Source: Bacillus vallismortis (GTDB lineage: Bacteria > Bacillota > Bacilli > Bacillales > Bacillaceae). From it: a stretch of DNA of 64,000 bases. Below the pieces are notes generated by a model, which made no database searches, was not told the DNA's origin, and worked only from the letters and a program-made list of their open reading frames with translations. Positions 28,570-40,131 of the stretch are shown piece by piece. The stretch spans positions 3,880,001-3,944,000 of the forward strand of contig NZ_CP026362.1 in the NCBI RefSeq assembly GCF_004116955.1, read 5' to 3'. Position 1 is the first letter of the stretch; each line of letters starts with the position of its first letter. The position numbers and the translations under genes are program-made.

Positions 28570-29808
28570 ATGAATGGCAAACAAAACAATGACATCAAAA
28601 CAAAACATCATTTTCCGCTATTGTTGGCACTGGCTTTAACAATGGGGGTGTTTGCGGCTGGCTCTGAAGAACTTGTCATCTCGCCGCTGCTGCCGGATTT
28701 AGCAAAAGCCTTCAACTCAGATGTCAGTGTCCTTGCGTTATCTATCAGTATTTACGGCGTGATGATTTTTATCGGTGCGCCGCTCTTGGTTCCTTTAGGC
28801 GATAAATACTCCAGAGAACTAAGTGTAATGGCGGGGCTTATGATCTTTATCATAGGAACAGTAATTTGCGCTTTAGCTCAAAATATCTTTTTCTTCTTTT
28901 TAGGCCGGGCGCTGTCGGGATTGGCTGCGGGAGCATTTGTGCCGACCGCTTATGCAGTTGTCGGGGATCGTGTTCCTTATACATACCGGGGCAAGGTGAT
29001 GGGACTGATCGTTTCTAGCTGGTCGCTGGCACTGATCTTCGGTGTGCCGCTCGGATCATTTATCGGCGGCGTCCTGCATTGGAGATGGACATTTTGGATT
29101 TTCGCCTTGATGGGCGTTCTGGTTGTTCTGCTGATCCTGCTTGAAATGCGCCGCCACGCCAAACAGAAAAACAGCGGCAAGGAAGAAAAAGAAGAGCCTG
29201 CCGGAACATTCCGGGACGCGCTGAAAGTCCCGCGCGTACCCGTTTATATCACGATCACCTTTTGTAATATGATTGGTTTTTACGGTATGTATTCATTTTT
29301 AGGCTCCTATCTTCAGGACGTTTTTACCGGAGGAAATACAGCTGCGGGTTTATTTATCATGATTTACGGCATTGGGTTTTCCATGAGTGTCATTACAGGA
29401 AAGATAGCCGACCGCATCGGAAAAATGCGTTCCCTATTTATTACACTGGGGGTCATCAGCGTGCTGCTGGCATGTTTAGCATATGCGCCGGCTTCAATGT
29501 TTCTGTTAATGGCCAGCCTGTTTATTTGGGGATTAATGCAAAGCTTGACGGTGACACTGCTTAGCACCATTTTGAGTGACTGTTCAGAGCATCATCGCGG
29601 GAAAATCATGGTGTTTTACAGCCTCGCCTCGAATTTGGCTGTGACATTAGGATCTGCTTTAATGGGACCTGTATATGTGGAATACGGGTATGCAGCTGTC
29701 GGATTGATTTGCGCCGCCATCACAGTGCTCGGATTTGTGCTCAGTGTATTCGCGTATAAAAAGTACGGCAAGCATGAGCAGAAAGCAGATCGTTCCTTAT
29801 TTCAATAA
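28570..29808 (+). CDS. ywfA: YwfA, major facilitator superfamily efflux protein
   Basis: 412 residues with 12 predicted membrane helices. N-terminal domain motif A-like GDKYSRE and PLGSFIGGVLHWRWTFWIF (motif C region) place it among drug:H+ antiporters and sugar-efflux-type MFS proteins. A charged cytoplasmic loop (RRHAKQKNSGKEEKEE) separates the two six-helix halves. Start ATG after GTAGGAGA. Substrate unknown. It lies upstream of the bacilysin operon but has its own terminator, so it is not part of that operon. Confidence 0.9.
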   Translation: MNGKQNNDIKTKHHFPLLLALALTMGVFAAGSEELVISPLLPDLAKAFNSDVSVLALSISIYGVMIFIGAPLLVPLGDKYSRELSVMAGLMIFIIGTVICALAQNIFFFFLGRALSGLAAGAFVPTAYAVVGDRVPYTYRGKVMGLIVSSWSLALIFGVPLGSFIGGVLHWRWTFWIFALMGVLVVLLILLEMRRHAKQKNSGKEEKEEPAGTFRDALKVPRVPVYITITFCNMIGFYGMYSFLGSYLQDVFTGGNTAAGLFIMIYGIGFSMSVITGKIADRIGKMRSLFITLGVISVLLACLAYAPASMFLLMASLFIWGLMQSLTVTLLSTILSDCSEHHRGKIMVFYSLASNLAVTLGSALMGPVYVEYGYAAVGLICAAITVLGFVLSVFAYKKYGKHEQKADRSLFQ

Positions 29809-29831
29809 ATAAATGTCTAAATGCCTATAAC

Positions 29832-30120
29832 AAAACCCTTTCTTAAGGGTTTTTCAGCGTGTCGACAAACTCTCGCATTCGTTGTCAGCTTTGCGCGTTG
29901 TGCTCACGGCTTACGAAAGGAACGGCGGCTGTATTTAGGCGTCCTGCCTAAATACAGCCGTCATCACATCCTGTGAAAGTCTGCTCCAATGCTCGTTCTT
30001 CCTAGACTTCAAGGGTTTTCAATCACGCTGAATAGATGACAAAGTCCTAAAACAAAAACCGTTTTAGGACTTTGTCTACAAACAACAAAACCCTTTCTTA
30101 AGGGGTTTTGTTGTTTGTAT
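29832..30120. repeat. Hairpin-rich intergenic element between ywfA and bacA
   Basis: It begins with the ywfA terminator AAAACCCTT-tctt-AAGGGTTTT (29832-29853). TTCAGCGTG (29853-29861) and CACGCTGAA (30024-30032) then bound a 180-bp core in inverted orientation. Inside the core is a perfect 14-bp stem GGCTGTATTTAGGC with a 5-base loop (29927-29959). After it come a perfect 16-bp stem GACAAAGTCCTAAAAC (30038-30076) and a 17-bp stem TACAAACAACAAAACCC with partner ending at 30119. No ORF. Size and structure recall the roughly 190-bp repeat family reported in the B. subtilis genome, but membership is unverified. Confidence 0.65.
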
Positions 30121-30135
30121 GGGAATAATTATCAA

Positions 30136-30179
30136 TATTTTCAAAAAATGTTGACAGTTTGATTAACGCTGGATAAAAT
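30136..30179 (+). promoter_or_regulatory. bacA promoter with upstream CodY-like box
   Basis: TTGACA (30151-30156), 17-bp spacer, TAAAAT (30174-30179): a near-consensus sigma-A promoter 32 bases before bacA. TATTTTCAAAAAATG (30136-30150), directly before the -35, matches the CodY motif AATTTTCWGAAAATT with three mismatches. Direct CodY and AbrB repression of bacilysin synthesis is known in B. subtilis. Confidence 0.75.
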
Positions 30180-30211
30180 TTACTTAAAATTTAAAAGATT
30201 GGTTGGTGCTC

Positions 30212-32287
<2,076 letters not shown>

Positions 32288-32305
32288 AGAAGGAGTGTTT
32301 TACAT

Positions 32306-33724
32306 ATGGAGAGAAAAACAGTATTGGTCATCGCTGATCTTGGAGGCTGCCCGCCGCATATGTTTTATAAAAGCGCTGCTGAAAAATATAACCTGGTCAG
32401 CTTTATTCCAAGACCTTTCGCAATTACAGCCTCCCATGCAGCACTGATTGAAAAATACTCGGTCGCGGTCATAAAGGATAAGGACTATTTTCAAAGCTTA
32501 GCTGATTTTGAGCACCCTGATTCCATTTATTGGGCTCATGAGGATCATGACAAGCCTGAAGAAGAGGTCGTCGAGCAAATTGTTAAGGTTGCCGAAATGT
32601 TTGGAGCAGACGCCATCACCACAAACAATGAATTATTCATTGCCCCGATGGCGAAAGCCTGTGAACGCCTTGGCCTGAGGGGTGCCGAAGTGCAAGCTGC
32701 CGAAAATGCAAGAGATAAAAATAAAATGAGAGACGCTTTTAATAAAGCGGGAGTGAAATCGATCAAAAACAAACGGGTCACAACTCTCGAAGATTTCCGT
32801 GCCGCACTTGAAGAAATCGGCACACCTCTAATCTTAAAGCCTACATACTTAGCGAGTTCAATCGGTGTTACGCTGATTACGGACATTGAGACGGCAGAAT
32901 CTGAATTTAACAGAGTCAATGACTACCTAAAATCGATTAACGTGCCGAAGGCGGTCACGTTTGAAGCGCCGTTTATTGCTGAAGAATTTTTACAGGGTGA
33001 ATACGGAGACTGGTATCAAACCGGAGGCTACTCCGACTATATCAGTATAGAAGGCATCATGGCGGACGGGGAGTATTTTCCGATTGCCATTCATGACAAA
33101 ACGCCGCAAATCGGATTTACGGAAACCTCACATATTACGCCGTCCATATTGGATGAAGAGGCGAAAAAGAAAATTGTTGAAGCCGCCAAAAAGGCAAATG
33201 AAGGGCTTGGACTGGAAAATTGCGCAACACATACAGAAATCAAGCTAATGAAAAACAGAGAACCGGGTTTAATAGAGTCGGCAGCGAGATTCGCCGGCTG
33301 GAATATGATTCCTAATATTAAAAAAGTCTTTGGCGTTGATATGGCGCAACTATTATTAGATGTTCTTTGTTTCGGAAAAGGCGCTGATCTCCCGAACGGA
33401 TTACTGGATCAAGAGCCTTGCTATCTCGCTGACTGCCATTTATACCCTGAGCATTTCAAGCAAAATGGCCAGATTCCTGAAACGGCGGAGGATTTGGTGA
33501 TCGAAGCGATCGATATTCCGGACGGGCTTTTGAAGGGTGATACTGAAATCGTTTCATTTGAGGCTGCGGCACCAGGCACATCAGTGGATTTGACACTGTT
33601 TGAAGCCTTCAATTCCATTGCTGCCTTTGAACTGAAAGGCAGCAATTCGCAGGATGTGACCGATTCAATTAGACACATTCAGCAGCATGCGAAGCTGACG
33701 GCAAAGTATGTGCTGCCAGTATGA
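32306..33724 (+). CDS. bacD: BacD, L-amino acid ligase (alanine-anticapsin ligase)
   Basis: 472-residue ATP-grasp enzyme that joins L-alanine to L-anticapsin, giving bacilysin. ATP-grasp features: LILKPTYLASSIGVTLI (about 173-189), EEFLQGEYGDWYQTGGYSD and the metal-binding ENCATHTEIKL ... GLIESAARFAGW. Intact and of normal length. It ends overlapping the bacE start (ATGA). Confidence 0.97.
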   Translation: MERKTVLVIADLGGCPPHMFYKSAAEKYNLVSFIPRPFAITASHAALIEKYSVAVIKDKDYFQSLADFEHPDSIYWAHEDHDKPEEEVVEQIVKVAEMFGADAITTNNELFIAPMAKACERLGLRGAEVQAAENARDKNKMRDAFNKAGVKSIKNKRVTTLEDFRAALEEIGTPLILKPTYLASSIGVTLITDIETAESEFNRVNDYLKSINVPKAVTFEAPFIAEEFLQGEYGDWYQTGGYSDYISIEGIMADGEYFPIAIHDKTPQIGFTETSHITPSILDEEAKKKIVEAAKKANEGLGLENCATHTEIKLMKNREPGLIESAARFAGWNMIPNIKKVFGVDMAQLLLDVLCFGKGADLPNGLLDQEPCYLADCHLYPEHFKQNGQIPETAEDLVIEAIDIPDGLLKGDTEIVSFEAAAPGTSVDLTLFEAFNSIAAFELKGSNSQDVTDSIRHIQQHAKLTAKYVLPV

Positions 33725-34905
33725 AACAGTTAAAGCCCAACTCTAAATACTTGCTTTACGGGCAGGCGCTATCGTTTATGGGAGACTATTGTGTTCTCCC
33801 GGCCCTGCTCATTTTGTCTACATATTATCATGACTATTGGGTGACGTCTGGGGTTATCGTGGTCAGAAGCATTCCGATGGTGTTCCAGCCGTTTTTGGGG
33901 GTTCTGGTCGACAGGTTAGACAGAATGAAGATCATGCTGTGGACGGATATCATCAGGGGTTTGATCTTTTTGGGGCTCACATTTCTTCCAAAAGGAGAGT
34001 ACCCGCTTGTATTTTTGGCCCTTCTGTTTATTTCTTATGGAAGCGGCGTGTTTTTTAATCCGGCCCGTCTCGCTGTCATGTCATCATTGGAGTCTGATAT
34101 TAAAAGCATCAACACGTTATTCGCAAAAGCGACGACCATCTCCATTATCGTCGGGGCGGCTGCCGGAGGGCTTTTTCTGTTAGGCGGATCTGTAGAGCTT
34201 GCTGTTGCCTTCAACGGTGTGACATACCTCGTTTCGGCCTTTTTTATCAGCCGCATCAAGCTCCAATTCGTGCCGATTCAATCTGAAAACATAAAAGAGG
34301 CCTTTCATTCTTTTAAAGAAGGGCTAAAGGAAATCAAAACAAATGCTTACGTATTAAACGCTATGTTTACAATGATTACGATGGCTTTGCTGTGGGGGAT
34401 TGTGTACAGTTATTTTCCAATTGTCAGCCGCTTTTTGGGTGACGGGGAAATCGGCAACTTTATTCTCACGTTTTGCATCGGCTTTGGCGGCTTCATCGGA
34501 GCGGCGCTTGTCAGCAAATGGGGTTTTAACAACAATAGAGGACTGACGTACTTTACCGTACTATCCATTGTTTCGCTGGCGCTGTTTTTATTTACGCCGA
34601 TTTTCGCTGTCGCTGTCATCGCTGCTGTCCTCTTTTTCATCGCGATGGAATATGGGGAAGTGCTTGCAAAGGTGAAGGTTCAGGAGAACGCGGCGAATCA
34701 GATTCAGGGGCGCATTTTTTCGGTGGCGGAAGCGTCAATTGGATTTTGTATTTCTGTTGGTTCGATGTTAATCAATGTCTTCAATGCCCCGGTCATTATG
34801 GGACTGATAATTGTGATCGTAAGCGGATTGTTTTTGCATACGAAGCTCGTCAATAAATCGTTTTTGGAACGGGATAACAAAACGGAGCAAAAAGGAGTCT
34901 TTTAG
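33721..34905 (+). CDS. bacE: BacE, bacilysin efflux and self-protection permease
   Basis: 394 residues, 12 predicted membrane helices, major facilitator superfamily. Motif A region VLVDRLDRMK (about 61-70) and the NPARLAVMSSLE motif typical of the MFS_3 macrolide-efflux-like group. Exports bacilysin and confers self-resistance in B. subtilis. Its stop is directly followed by the bacF start (TAG-ATG). Confidence 0.95.
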   Translation: MKQLKPNSKYLLYGQALSFMGDYCVLPALLILSTYYHDYWVTSGVIVVRSIPMVFQPFLGVLVDRLDRMKIMLWTDIIRGLIFLGLTFLPKGEYPLVFLALLFISYGSGVFFNPARLAVMSSLESDIKSINTLFAKATTISIIVGAAAGGLFLLGGSVELAVAFNGVTYLVSAFFISRIKLQFVPIQSENIKEAFHSFKEGLKEIKTNAYVLNAMFTMITMALLWGIVYSYFPIVSRFLGDGEIGNFILTFCIGFGGFIGAALVSKWGFNNNRGLTYFTVLSIVSLALFLFTPIFAVAVIAAVLFFIAMEYGEVLAKVKVQENAANQIQGRIFSVAEASIGFCISVGSMLINVFNAPVIMGLIIVIVSGLFLHTKLVNKSFLERDNKTEQKGVF

Positions 34906-36105
34906 ATGGAAATAACACCGTCCGACGTCATCAAGACACTTCCAAAGCAAGAGTTTTCTCTCGTTTTTCAAAAGGTGAAGGAAATGGAAAAAACGGGGGT
35001 CGATATCATTAATCTCGGGCAAGGAAATCCTGACCTTCCGACTCCCCCACATATTGTGGAAGCTTTGCGTGAGGCGTCTCTGAATCCTTCATTTCACGGA
35101 TACGGCCCATTCAGGGGTTACCCTTTTTTGAAGGAAGCCATCGCTGCTTTCTATAAAAGAGAATACGGAGTTTCGATCAATCCTGAAACGGAAGTTGCGC
35201 TCTTCGGGGGCGGGAAAGCCGGCTTGTATGTGCTGACACAATGCCTGCTCAATCCGGGAGACATCGCTTTGGTTCCGAATCCCGGCTATCCTGAATACAT
35301 GTCAGGGATTGCGATGGCGCGAGCTGAGCTTCACGACATGCCGCTGTATGAGGGAAATGGCTATCTTCCCGATTTTGAAAAGATCAACCCCGCCGTGCTG
35401 AAAAAAGCGAAGCTCATGTTTTTAAACTATCCGAATAACCCGACGGGAGCTGTGGCGGATACGGCTTTTTATGCAAAAGCGGCAGCTTTTGCGAAAGAGC
35501 ACAAGATCCACTTGATTCATGATTTTGCATATGGCGCGTTTGAATTTGATAAAAAACCGGCCAGCTTTCTTGAGGCAGAGGATGCCAAAGCTGTCGGGGC
35601 AGAGCTGTATTCATTTTCAAAAACATTTAACATGGCCGGATGGAGAATGGCGTTTGCCGTCGGGAATGAAAAGATCATTCAGGCCGTCAATGAATTTCAG
35701 GATCATGTATTTGTCGGCATGTTCGGCGGACTGCAGCAGGCGGCGAGTGCAGCACTTTCGGGAGATCCGGAGCAAACGGAATCGTTGAAACGAATCTACG
35801 AGGAACGAATTGACTTTTTTACGGAGATGTGTGAAAAAGAACTGGGCTGGAAGATAGAAAAGCCAAAAGGGACGTTTTACGTATGGGCTGAGATTCCGAA
35901 AGTGTTTGAAACATCTCATCAATTCTCCGATTACTTGCTGGAACATGCCCATGTTGTGGTCACGCCGGGCGACATATTCGGAAGCAACGGAAATAGGCAT
36001 GTCAGAATATCAATGGTGTCGAAGCAGGAGGATCTGCGGGAATTTGTCATGCGGATTCAAAAGCTGAACCTAAAGTTTGCATCATTACAAGAAGCATCCC
36101 GCTAA
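34906..36105 (+). CDS. bacF: BacF, aminotransferase of anticapsin synthesis
   Basis: 399-residue fold type I PLP aminotransferase. NYPNNPTG (174-181), DFAYGAF, and PLP lysine Lys239 in SFSKTFNMAGWR. It transaminates the tetrahydrohydroxyphenylpyruvate made by BacG to tetrahydrotyrosine. Last gene of the bac operon; its stop lies inside the hairpin of the terminator. Confidence 0.95.
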   Translation: MEITPSDVIKTLPKQEFSLVFQKVKEMEKTGVDIINLGQGNPDLPTPPHIVEALREASLNPSFHGYGPFRGYPFLKEAIAAFYKREYGVSINPETEVALFGGGKAGLYVLTQCLLNPGDIALVPNPGYPEYMSGIAMARAELHDMPLYEGNGYLPDFEKINPAVLKKAKLMFLNYPNNPTGAVADTAFYAKAAAFAKEHKIHLIHDFAYGAFEFDKKPASFLEAEDAKAVGAELYSFSKTFNMAGWRMAFAVGNEKIIQAVNEFQDHVFVGMFGGLQQAASAALSGDPEQTESLKRIYEERIDFFTEMCEKELGWKIEKPKGTFYVWAEIPKVFETSHQFSDYLLEHAHVVVTPGDIFGSNGNRHVRISMVSKQEDLREFVMRIQKLNLKFASLQEASR

Positions 36106-36122
36106 AAAGCGGGATTTTTTTA
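36096..36122. terminator. Terminator between bacF and bacG
   Basis: Stem ATCCCGC-taaaaa-GCGGGAT followed by seven T residues; the bacF stop codon is in the loop. Convergent genes on either side. Confidence 0.88.
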
Positions 36123-36899
36123 TATGCTTTTCATGCTGCCGCCATCAGCGGAAATTTGCTGTCCGGTGATATAGGAGGCTTCCTCAGAGGCGAGAAACGC
36201 GGCGAGCGCCGCGGTTTCTTCGGCTGATCCGACACGTTTCATCGGAATCCCGGAGGCAATCTGTGCTTCTGCTTCTTGTTTGGATATGCTGTTCTTTTTC
36301 ATCACATTTTCCACAAATTGATGGTAACGGTCTGTAGCGATAAAACCAGGATTCAGGCAGTTGACAGTAATGTTGTGAGGGGCAAGCTGGATGGAAATAT
36401 TTTTACTCGCGTTAACTAAAGCAGCATTCATCATACTGTTTGTGAACATATTGGCGCCCGGTTCTTTCCAAAGATTCCCGACGATGTTGATGATTCTGCC
36501 AAACTCATTTTGTTTCATCAGTGAGGCGGCACGCTTGATAGCGTCAATATAGGCGACGGTTTTCTGTGTAAACGTGGCCGTCATATCCTCTGTATTGCAG
36601 TTTTCGAATGTGTCAGGCGCGCCGCCCGGGATATTATTAATCAGAACATCAAGCCGTCCGCACTGAGATTCGATTTGATGAAAAATGCCGGCTCTCGTAT
36701 CTTGGTTAGACATATCGCCCGCAAGGACTATGACACTCGCATCAGGATGCTTGGCCAAAATGTCTTTTTTGACAGGCTCAATATTGTCCAAGTTTCGTGA
36801 ATTAATGACGAGAGAAAAATGCTGGTCTGCTAGCTTCAGAGCGATTGCTTTTCCGATCCCTTGACTGGCTCCCATAATAAACGCGGTTCGTTTTGACAA
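36120..36899 (-). CDS. bacG: BacG (YwfH), atypical SDR reductase of bacilysin synthesis
   Basis: 259 residues, transcribed toward bacF as a separate unit, as in B. subtilis. GASQGIG NADPH-binding turn at 10-16. The usual SDR YxxxK active site is not visible: the corresponding segment reads FTNSMMNAALVNASKN, without the tyrosine. BacG is known as an atypical SDR that reduces the BacB product by conjugate hydride addition, which fits. Ends with the normal TGQQISADGG motif. Confidence 0.93.
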   Translation of the reverse strand: MSKRTAFIMGASQGIGKAIALKLADQHFSLVINSRNLDNIEPVKKDILAKHPDASVIVLAGDMSNQDTRAGIFHQIESQCGRLDVLINNIPGGAPDTFENCNTEDMTATFTQKTVAYIDAIKRAASLMKQNEFGRIINIVGNLWKEPGANMFTNSMMNAALVNASKNISIQLAPHNITVNCLNPGFIATDRYHQFVENVMKKNSISKQEAEAQIASGIPMKRVGSAEETAALAAFLASEEASYITGQQISADGGSMKSI

Positions 36900-37006
36900 A
36901 TTACTGCACCCCTTTGAAAAAAATGGATTATGATTATCTCCATCGTAAGAAAAAACAGAGAAAATAGCAAATTTTATTTAAATTCTGATAAAGGGGAATT
37001 GAAAAA

Positions 37007-37028
37007 CTCCCGCCGGCCAGGGCGGGAG
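37007..37028 (-). terminator. Terminator of hemQ
   Basis: Stem CTCCCGCC-ggccag-GGCGGGAG followed on the minus strand by TTTTTC, just beyond the hemQ stop. Confidence 0.88.
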
Positions 37029-37034
37029 CAGGTA

Positions 37035-37799
37035 TTATACATATAGGAATTGTGGAAGTGTCTCAAGCGAAAGGCGGTTGCCGACAAAGAATGAACCGAA
37101 TTCGCCGTAGCGGGCGCTGACTTCGTCAAAACGCATTTCATACACAAGCTTTTTGAATTGAAGCACATCATCACTGAATAGTGTAACGCCCCATTCGTAA
37201 TCGTCAAAGCCGACTGAGCCGGTGATGATTTGTTTGACTTTGCCCGCATAGCTGCGGCCGATTAAGCCGTGGCTCCTCATCAAATTTCTGCGTTCTTCCA
37301 TTGAAAGCATGTACCAGTTGTCGTTACCGGATCTTCTTTTATCCATTGGATAGAAACATACATATTTTGATTCAGGCAGTTCAGGGTAAAGGCGCGCACG
37401 CACATGCGGATTTTCGTAAGGGTCGCCGTCGCCGCTTGCCAAGTAGTTGCTCAGCTCTACCACTGATACGTAGGAGTAAGCCGGAATGGTGAACTCGGCA
37501 AGTCTTGATTTGTTGAATTCGAGCTCAATTTCATTCAATTCTTCCATTGTAGGACGAAGAATCATCAGCATAAAATCTGCTTTTTGGCCGACGATGCTGT
37601 AAAGAGTCTGTGACCCTTTTCCTTCTTTTTGGGCTACGCCCCATTTTTCAAGCAATCCTGTGAATTCATGTATGATAGATTGGCGCTCATCACTGGACAG
37701 CATCTTCCAGGAAGTCCAGTCCATTGTGCGGAAATCATGAAGCGCATACCAGCCGTCAAGCGTTTTCGCCGCTTCATTGGTCATTTGCTGTTCACTCAT
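37035..37799 (-). CDS. hemQ: HemQ (YwfI), coproheme decarboxylase
   Basis: 254-residue chlorite-dismutase-like protein. It turns coproheme III into heme b by peroxide-dependent removal of two propionates, the last step of the Gram-positive coproporphyrin pathway. Tyr150 in CFYPMDKRR is in the position of the catalytic tyrosine and His177 in MRSHGLIGR is the probable proximal heme ligand. The distal arginine of true chlorite dismutases is not seen. Essential gene in many Firmicutes. Divergent from pta. Confidence 0.94.
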   Translation of the reverse strand: MSEQQMTNEAAKTLDGWYALHDFRTMDWTSWKMLSSDERQSIIHEFTGLLEKWGVAQKEGKGSQTLYSIVGQKADFMLMILRPTMEELNEIELEFNKSRLAEFTIPAYSYVSVVELSNYLASGDGDPYENPHVRARLYPELPESKYVCFYPMDKRRSGNDNWYMLSMEERRNLMRSHGLIGRSYAGKVKQIITGSVGFDDYEWGVTLFSDDVLQFKKLVYEMRFDEVSARYGEFGSFFVGNRLSLETLPQFLYV

Positions 37800-37967
37800 T
37801 TATCTTCACTCCTATTACTTTTCATGATTGCCTTCACTATATCATAGTTTATCCGATTCTACTGTGGAGAAACCTTGAACATCCAATTCGCATAACTCCA
37901 TAAAAATAAGAGATGCTATAAGGAAAGAATGAGCCACTTAAATTAATTAGAAAAATAAGATTTTTTC

Positions 37968-38024
37968 ATGAAAGCGCTATAATGAAAGTTGGCTGTTTGA
38001 ATTTGATTGGAAGAAGAGTATGCT
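37968..38024 (+). promoter_or_regulatory. pta promoter with upstream activating cre
   Basis: ATGAAAGCGCTATAA (37968-37982) matches cre with one mismatch. The promoter is TTGAAT (37997-38002), 16-bp spacer, TATGCT (38019-38024). The cre centre is about 55 bp before the expected start, a position from which CcpA activates rather than represses, as known for pta in B. subtilis. Confidence 0.85.
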
Positions 38025-38067
38025 AGTAAAAGAAAGCGTTTTTGTAACTTTTTGAGGAGGTTTTATC

Positions 38068-39039
38068 GTGGCAGATTTATTTTCAACAGTGCAAGAAAAA
38101 GTAGCTGGAAAAGATGTTAAAATTGTATTCCCTGAAGGCTTAGACGAGCGTATTTTAGAAGCGGTCAGCAAGCTTGCAGGAAACAAAGTGCTGAATCCGA
38201 TTGTGATCGGCAATGAAAATGAGATCCAAGCAAAAGCAAAAGAGCTGAATCTGGCGCTGGATGGCGTTGAGATTTATGATCCTCATACATATGAAGGCAT
38301 GGAAGACCTTGTACAAGCATTCGTAGAACGCCGTAAAGGCAAAGCGACAGAAGAACAGGCTCGTAAAGCGTTATTAGATGAGAACTACTTCGGTACTATG
38401 CTGGTGTACAAAGGCCTTGCACACGGCCTTGTGAGCGGAGCGGCTCATTCAACAGCCGATACTGTCCGCCCTGCTCTTCAAATCATTAAAACAAAAGAAG
38501 GCGTGAAAAAGACTTCCGGCGTTTTCATCATGGCTCGCGGAGAAGAGCAATATGTATTCGCCGATTGCGCGATCAACATTGCGCCTGACAGCCAAGATCT
38601 TGCCGAGATTGCGATCGAAAGTGCCAATACAGCAAAAATGTTCGACATTGAGCCTCGCGTGGCAATGCTCAGCTTCTCGACAAAAGGCTCAGCAAAATCT
38701 GATGAAACAGAAAAAGTAGCTGATGCTGTGAAAATCGCCAAAGAAAAAGCGCCTGAACTGACACTTGACGGCGAATTCCAATTCGATGCTGCATTTGTTC
38801 CATCTGTAGCTGAGAAAAAAGCGCCGGATTCCGATATCAAAGGGGATGCTAACGTATTCGTATTCCCAAGCCTTGAAGCAGGCAACATCGGCTATAAAAT
38901 CGCTCAGCGTTTAGGCAACTTTGAAGCGGTAGGACCAATCCTGCAAGGCTTAAATATGCCTGTAAACGACCTTTCAAGAGGATGTAACGCTGAGGATGTT
39001 TACAACCTCGCATTAATTACAGCTGTTCAAGCACTGTAA
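38068..39039 (+). CDS. pta: Phosphotransacetylase
   Basis: 323-residue phosphate acetyltransferase converting acetyl-CoA and phosphate to acetyl phosphate for overflow metabolism. Motifs: KIVFPEGLDERIL at the N-terminus and the SFSTKGSAKS and VFVFPSLEAGNIGYKIAQRL segments of the short, single-domain Pta type. Strong ribosome-binding site TGAGGAGG. Codon use is that of a highly expressed gene. CcpA-activated through the upstream cre. Confidence 0.98.
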   Translation: MADLFSTVQEKVAGKDVKIVFPEGLDERILEAVSKLAGNKVLNPIVIGNENEIQAKAKELNLALDGVEIYDPHTYEGMEDLVQAFVERRKGKATEEQARKALLDENYFGTMLVYKGLAHGLVSGAAHSTADTVRPALQIIKTKEGVKKTSGVFIMARGEEQYVFADCAINIAPDSQDLAEIAIESANTAKMFDIEPRVAMLSFSTKGSAKSDETEKVADAVKIAKEKAPELTLDGEFQFDAAFVPSVAEKKAPDSDIKGDANVFVFPSLEAGNIGYKIAQRLGNFEAVGPILQGLNMPVNDLSRGCNAEDVYNLALITAVQAL

Positions 39040-39053
39040 TAAAATGAAGACGA

Positions 39054-39084
39054 TGGCAGCTCTCTTCCGGAGGGCTGCTTTTTT
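39054..39084 (+). terminator. Terminator of pta
   Basis: Hairpin GGCAGCTCTC-ttccgga-GGGCTGC followed by seven T residues, 15 bases after the stop. Confidence 0.75.
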
Positions 39085-39184
39085 TGCGCCTTCGTATAGC
39101 CTTCTTTACCAAGACTGATGATATGAGTACAATAAAGAAAACGAATCATAACGATGTATTTCATTAATGACAGGGGTGGGGTTT

Positions 39185-40084
39185 TTGTATTACGACGTGC
39201 TGAAAACATTTATAGCGGTAGTAGAAGAAAAAAACTTCACAAAAGCGGCGGAAAAGCTGATGATCTCCCAGCCCAGCGTCAGCCTGCATATCAAAAATCT
39301 TGAGAAAGAATTTCAAACAGCCCTCCTGAACCGATCGCCAAAACACTTTACGACAACGCCGACAGGGGACATTTTGTATCAAAGAGCAAAGCAAATGGTA
39401 TTTCTCTACGAGCAAGCAAAGGCTGAAATCTATGCGCATCATCACTATGTGAAAGGCGAATTGAAAATAGCTGCCAGCTTTACGATCGGAGAGTATATTC
39501 TTCCGCCGCTATTGGCCCAGCTGCAAAAGCTGTATCCAGAGCTGAACCTCGATGTCATGATTGGCAATACAGAGGAGGTCAGTGAACGTGTGCGGATGCT
39601 TCAGGCCGATATCGGGCTGATTGAAGGACATACAAATGAGAATGAACTTGAAATTGAGCCGTTCATGGAGGATGAAATGTGCATTGCCGCGCCGAATCAG
39701 CACCCGCTGGCGGGACGGAGTGATATTTCAATCAGCGATTTGCAAAACGAAGCGTGGGTGACAAGAGAGAAAGGCTCCGGAACGAGAGAATTTCTCGACC
39801 ATGTCCTCAGCTCAAACGGACTGCGGCCAAAGTCGATGTTCACCATCAGCAGCAATCAAGGGGTAAAAGAAGCGGTGATCAGCGGCATGGGACTGTCGGT
39901 TTTATCCAGAAGCGTGCTGCACAAGGATTTGATCCATCGAGAAATTTCCATTCTCCAGATAAAAGATTTCTCGTTGAAGCGCAAGTTGTCTTACATTCAT
40001 TCACCTCTTATGGAGAATACAAAAAACAAAGAAATTTTCATTACAATGCTGAAAAGCAATTATCAATCACAGCGGCTGAAATGA
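39185..40084 (+). CDS. cysL: CysL (YwfK), LysR-type regulator of sulfite reductase genes
   Basis: 299 residues from the TTG at 39185, following GGGGTGGGG; a frame extended to ATG 39167 is possible, but the TTG gives the known CysL length. N-terminal winged helix-turn-helix (NFTKAAEKLMISQPSVSLHIKNLEKEF, residues 18-44) and a periplasmic-binding-like effector domain (about 88-290). In B. subtilis it activates cysJI for sulfite reduction. No target operon is in the window. Confidence 0.92.
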   Translation: MYYDVLKTFIAVVEEKNFTKAAEKLMISQPSVSLHIKNLEKEFQTALLNRSPKHFTTTPTGDILYQRAKQMVFLYEQAKAEIYAHHHYVKGELKIAASFTIGEYILPPLLAQLQKLYPELNLDVMIGNTEEVSERVRMLQADIGLIEGHTNENELEIEPFMEDEMCIAAPNQHPLAGRSDISISDLQNEAWVTREKGSGTREFLDHVLSSNGLRPKSMFTISSNQGVKEAVISGMGLSVLSRSVLHKDLIHREISILQIKDFSLKRKLSYIHSPLMENTKNKEIFITMLKSNYQSQRLK

Positions 40085-40131
40085 TATAATAGTGTTCGTT
40101 CATAAGCCTAACATGAAAGGGTTTTACATAG

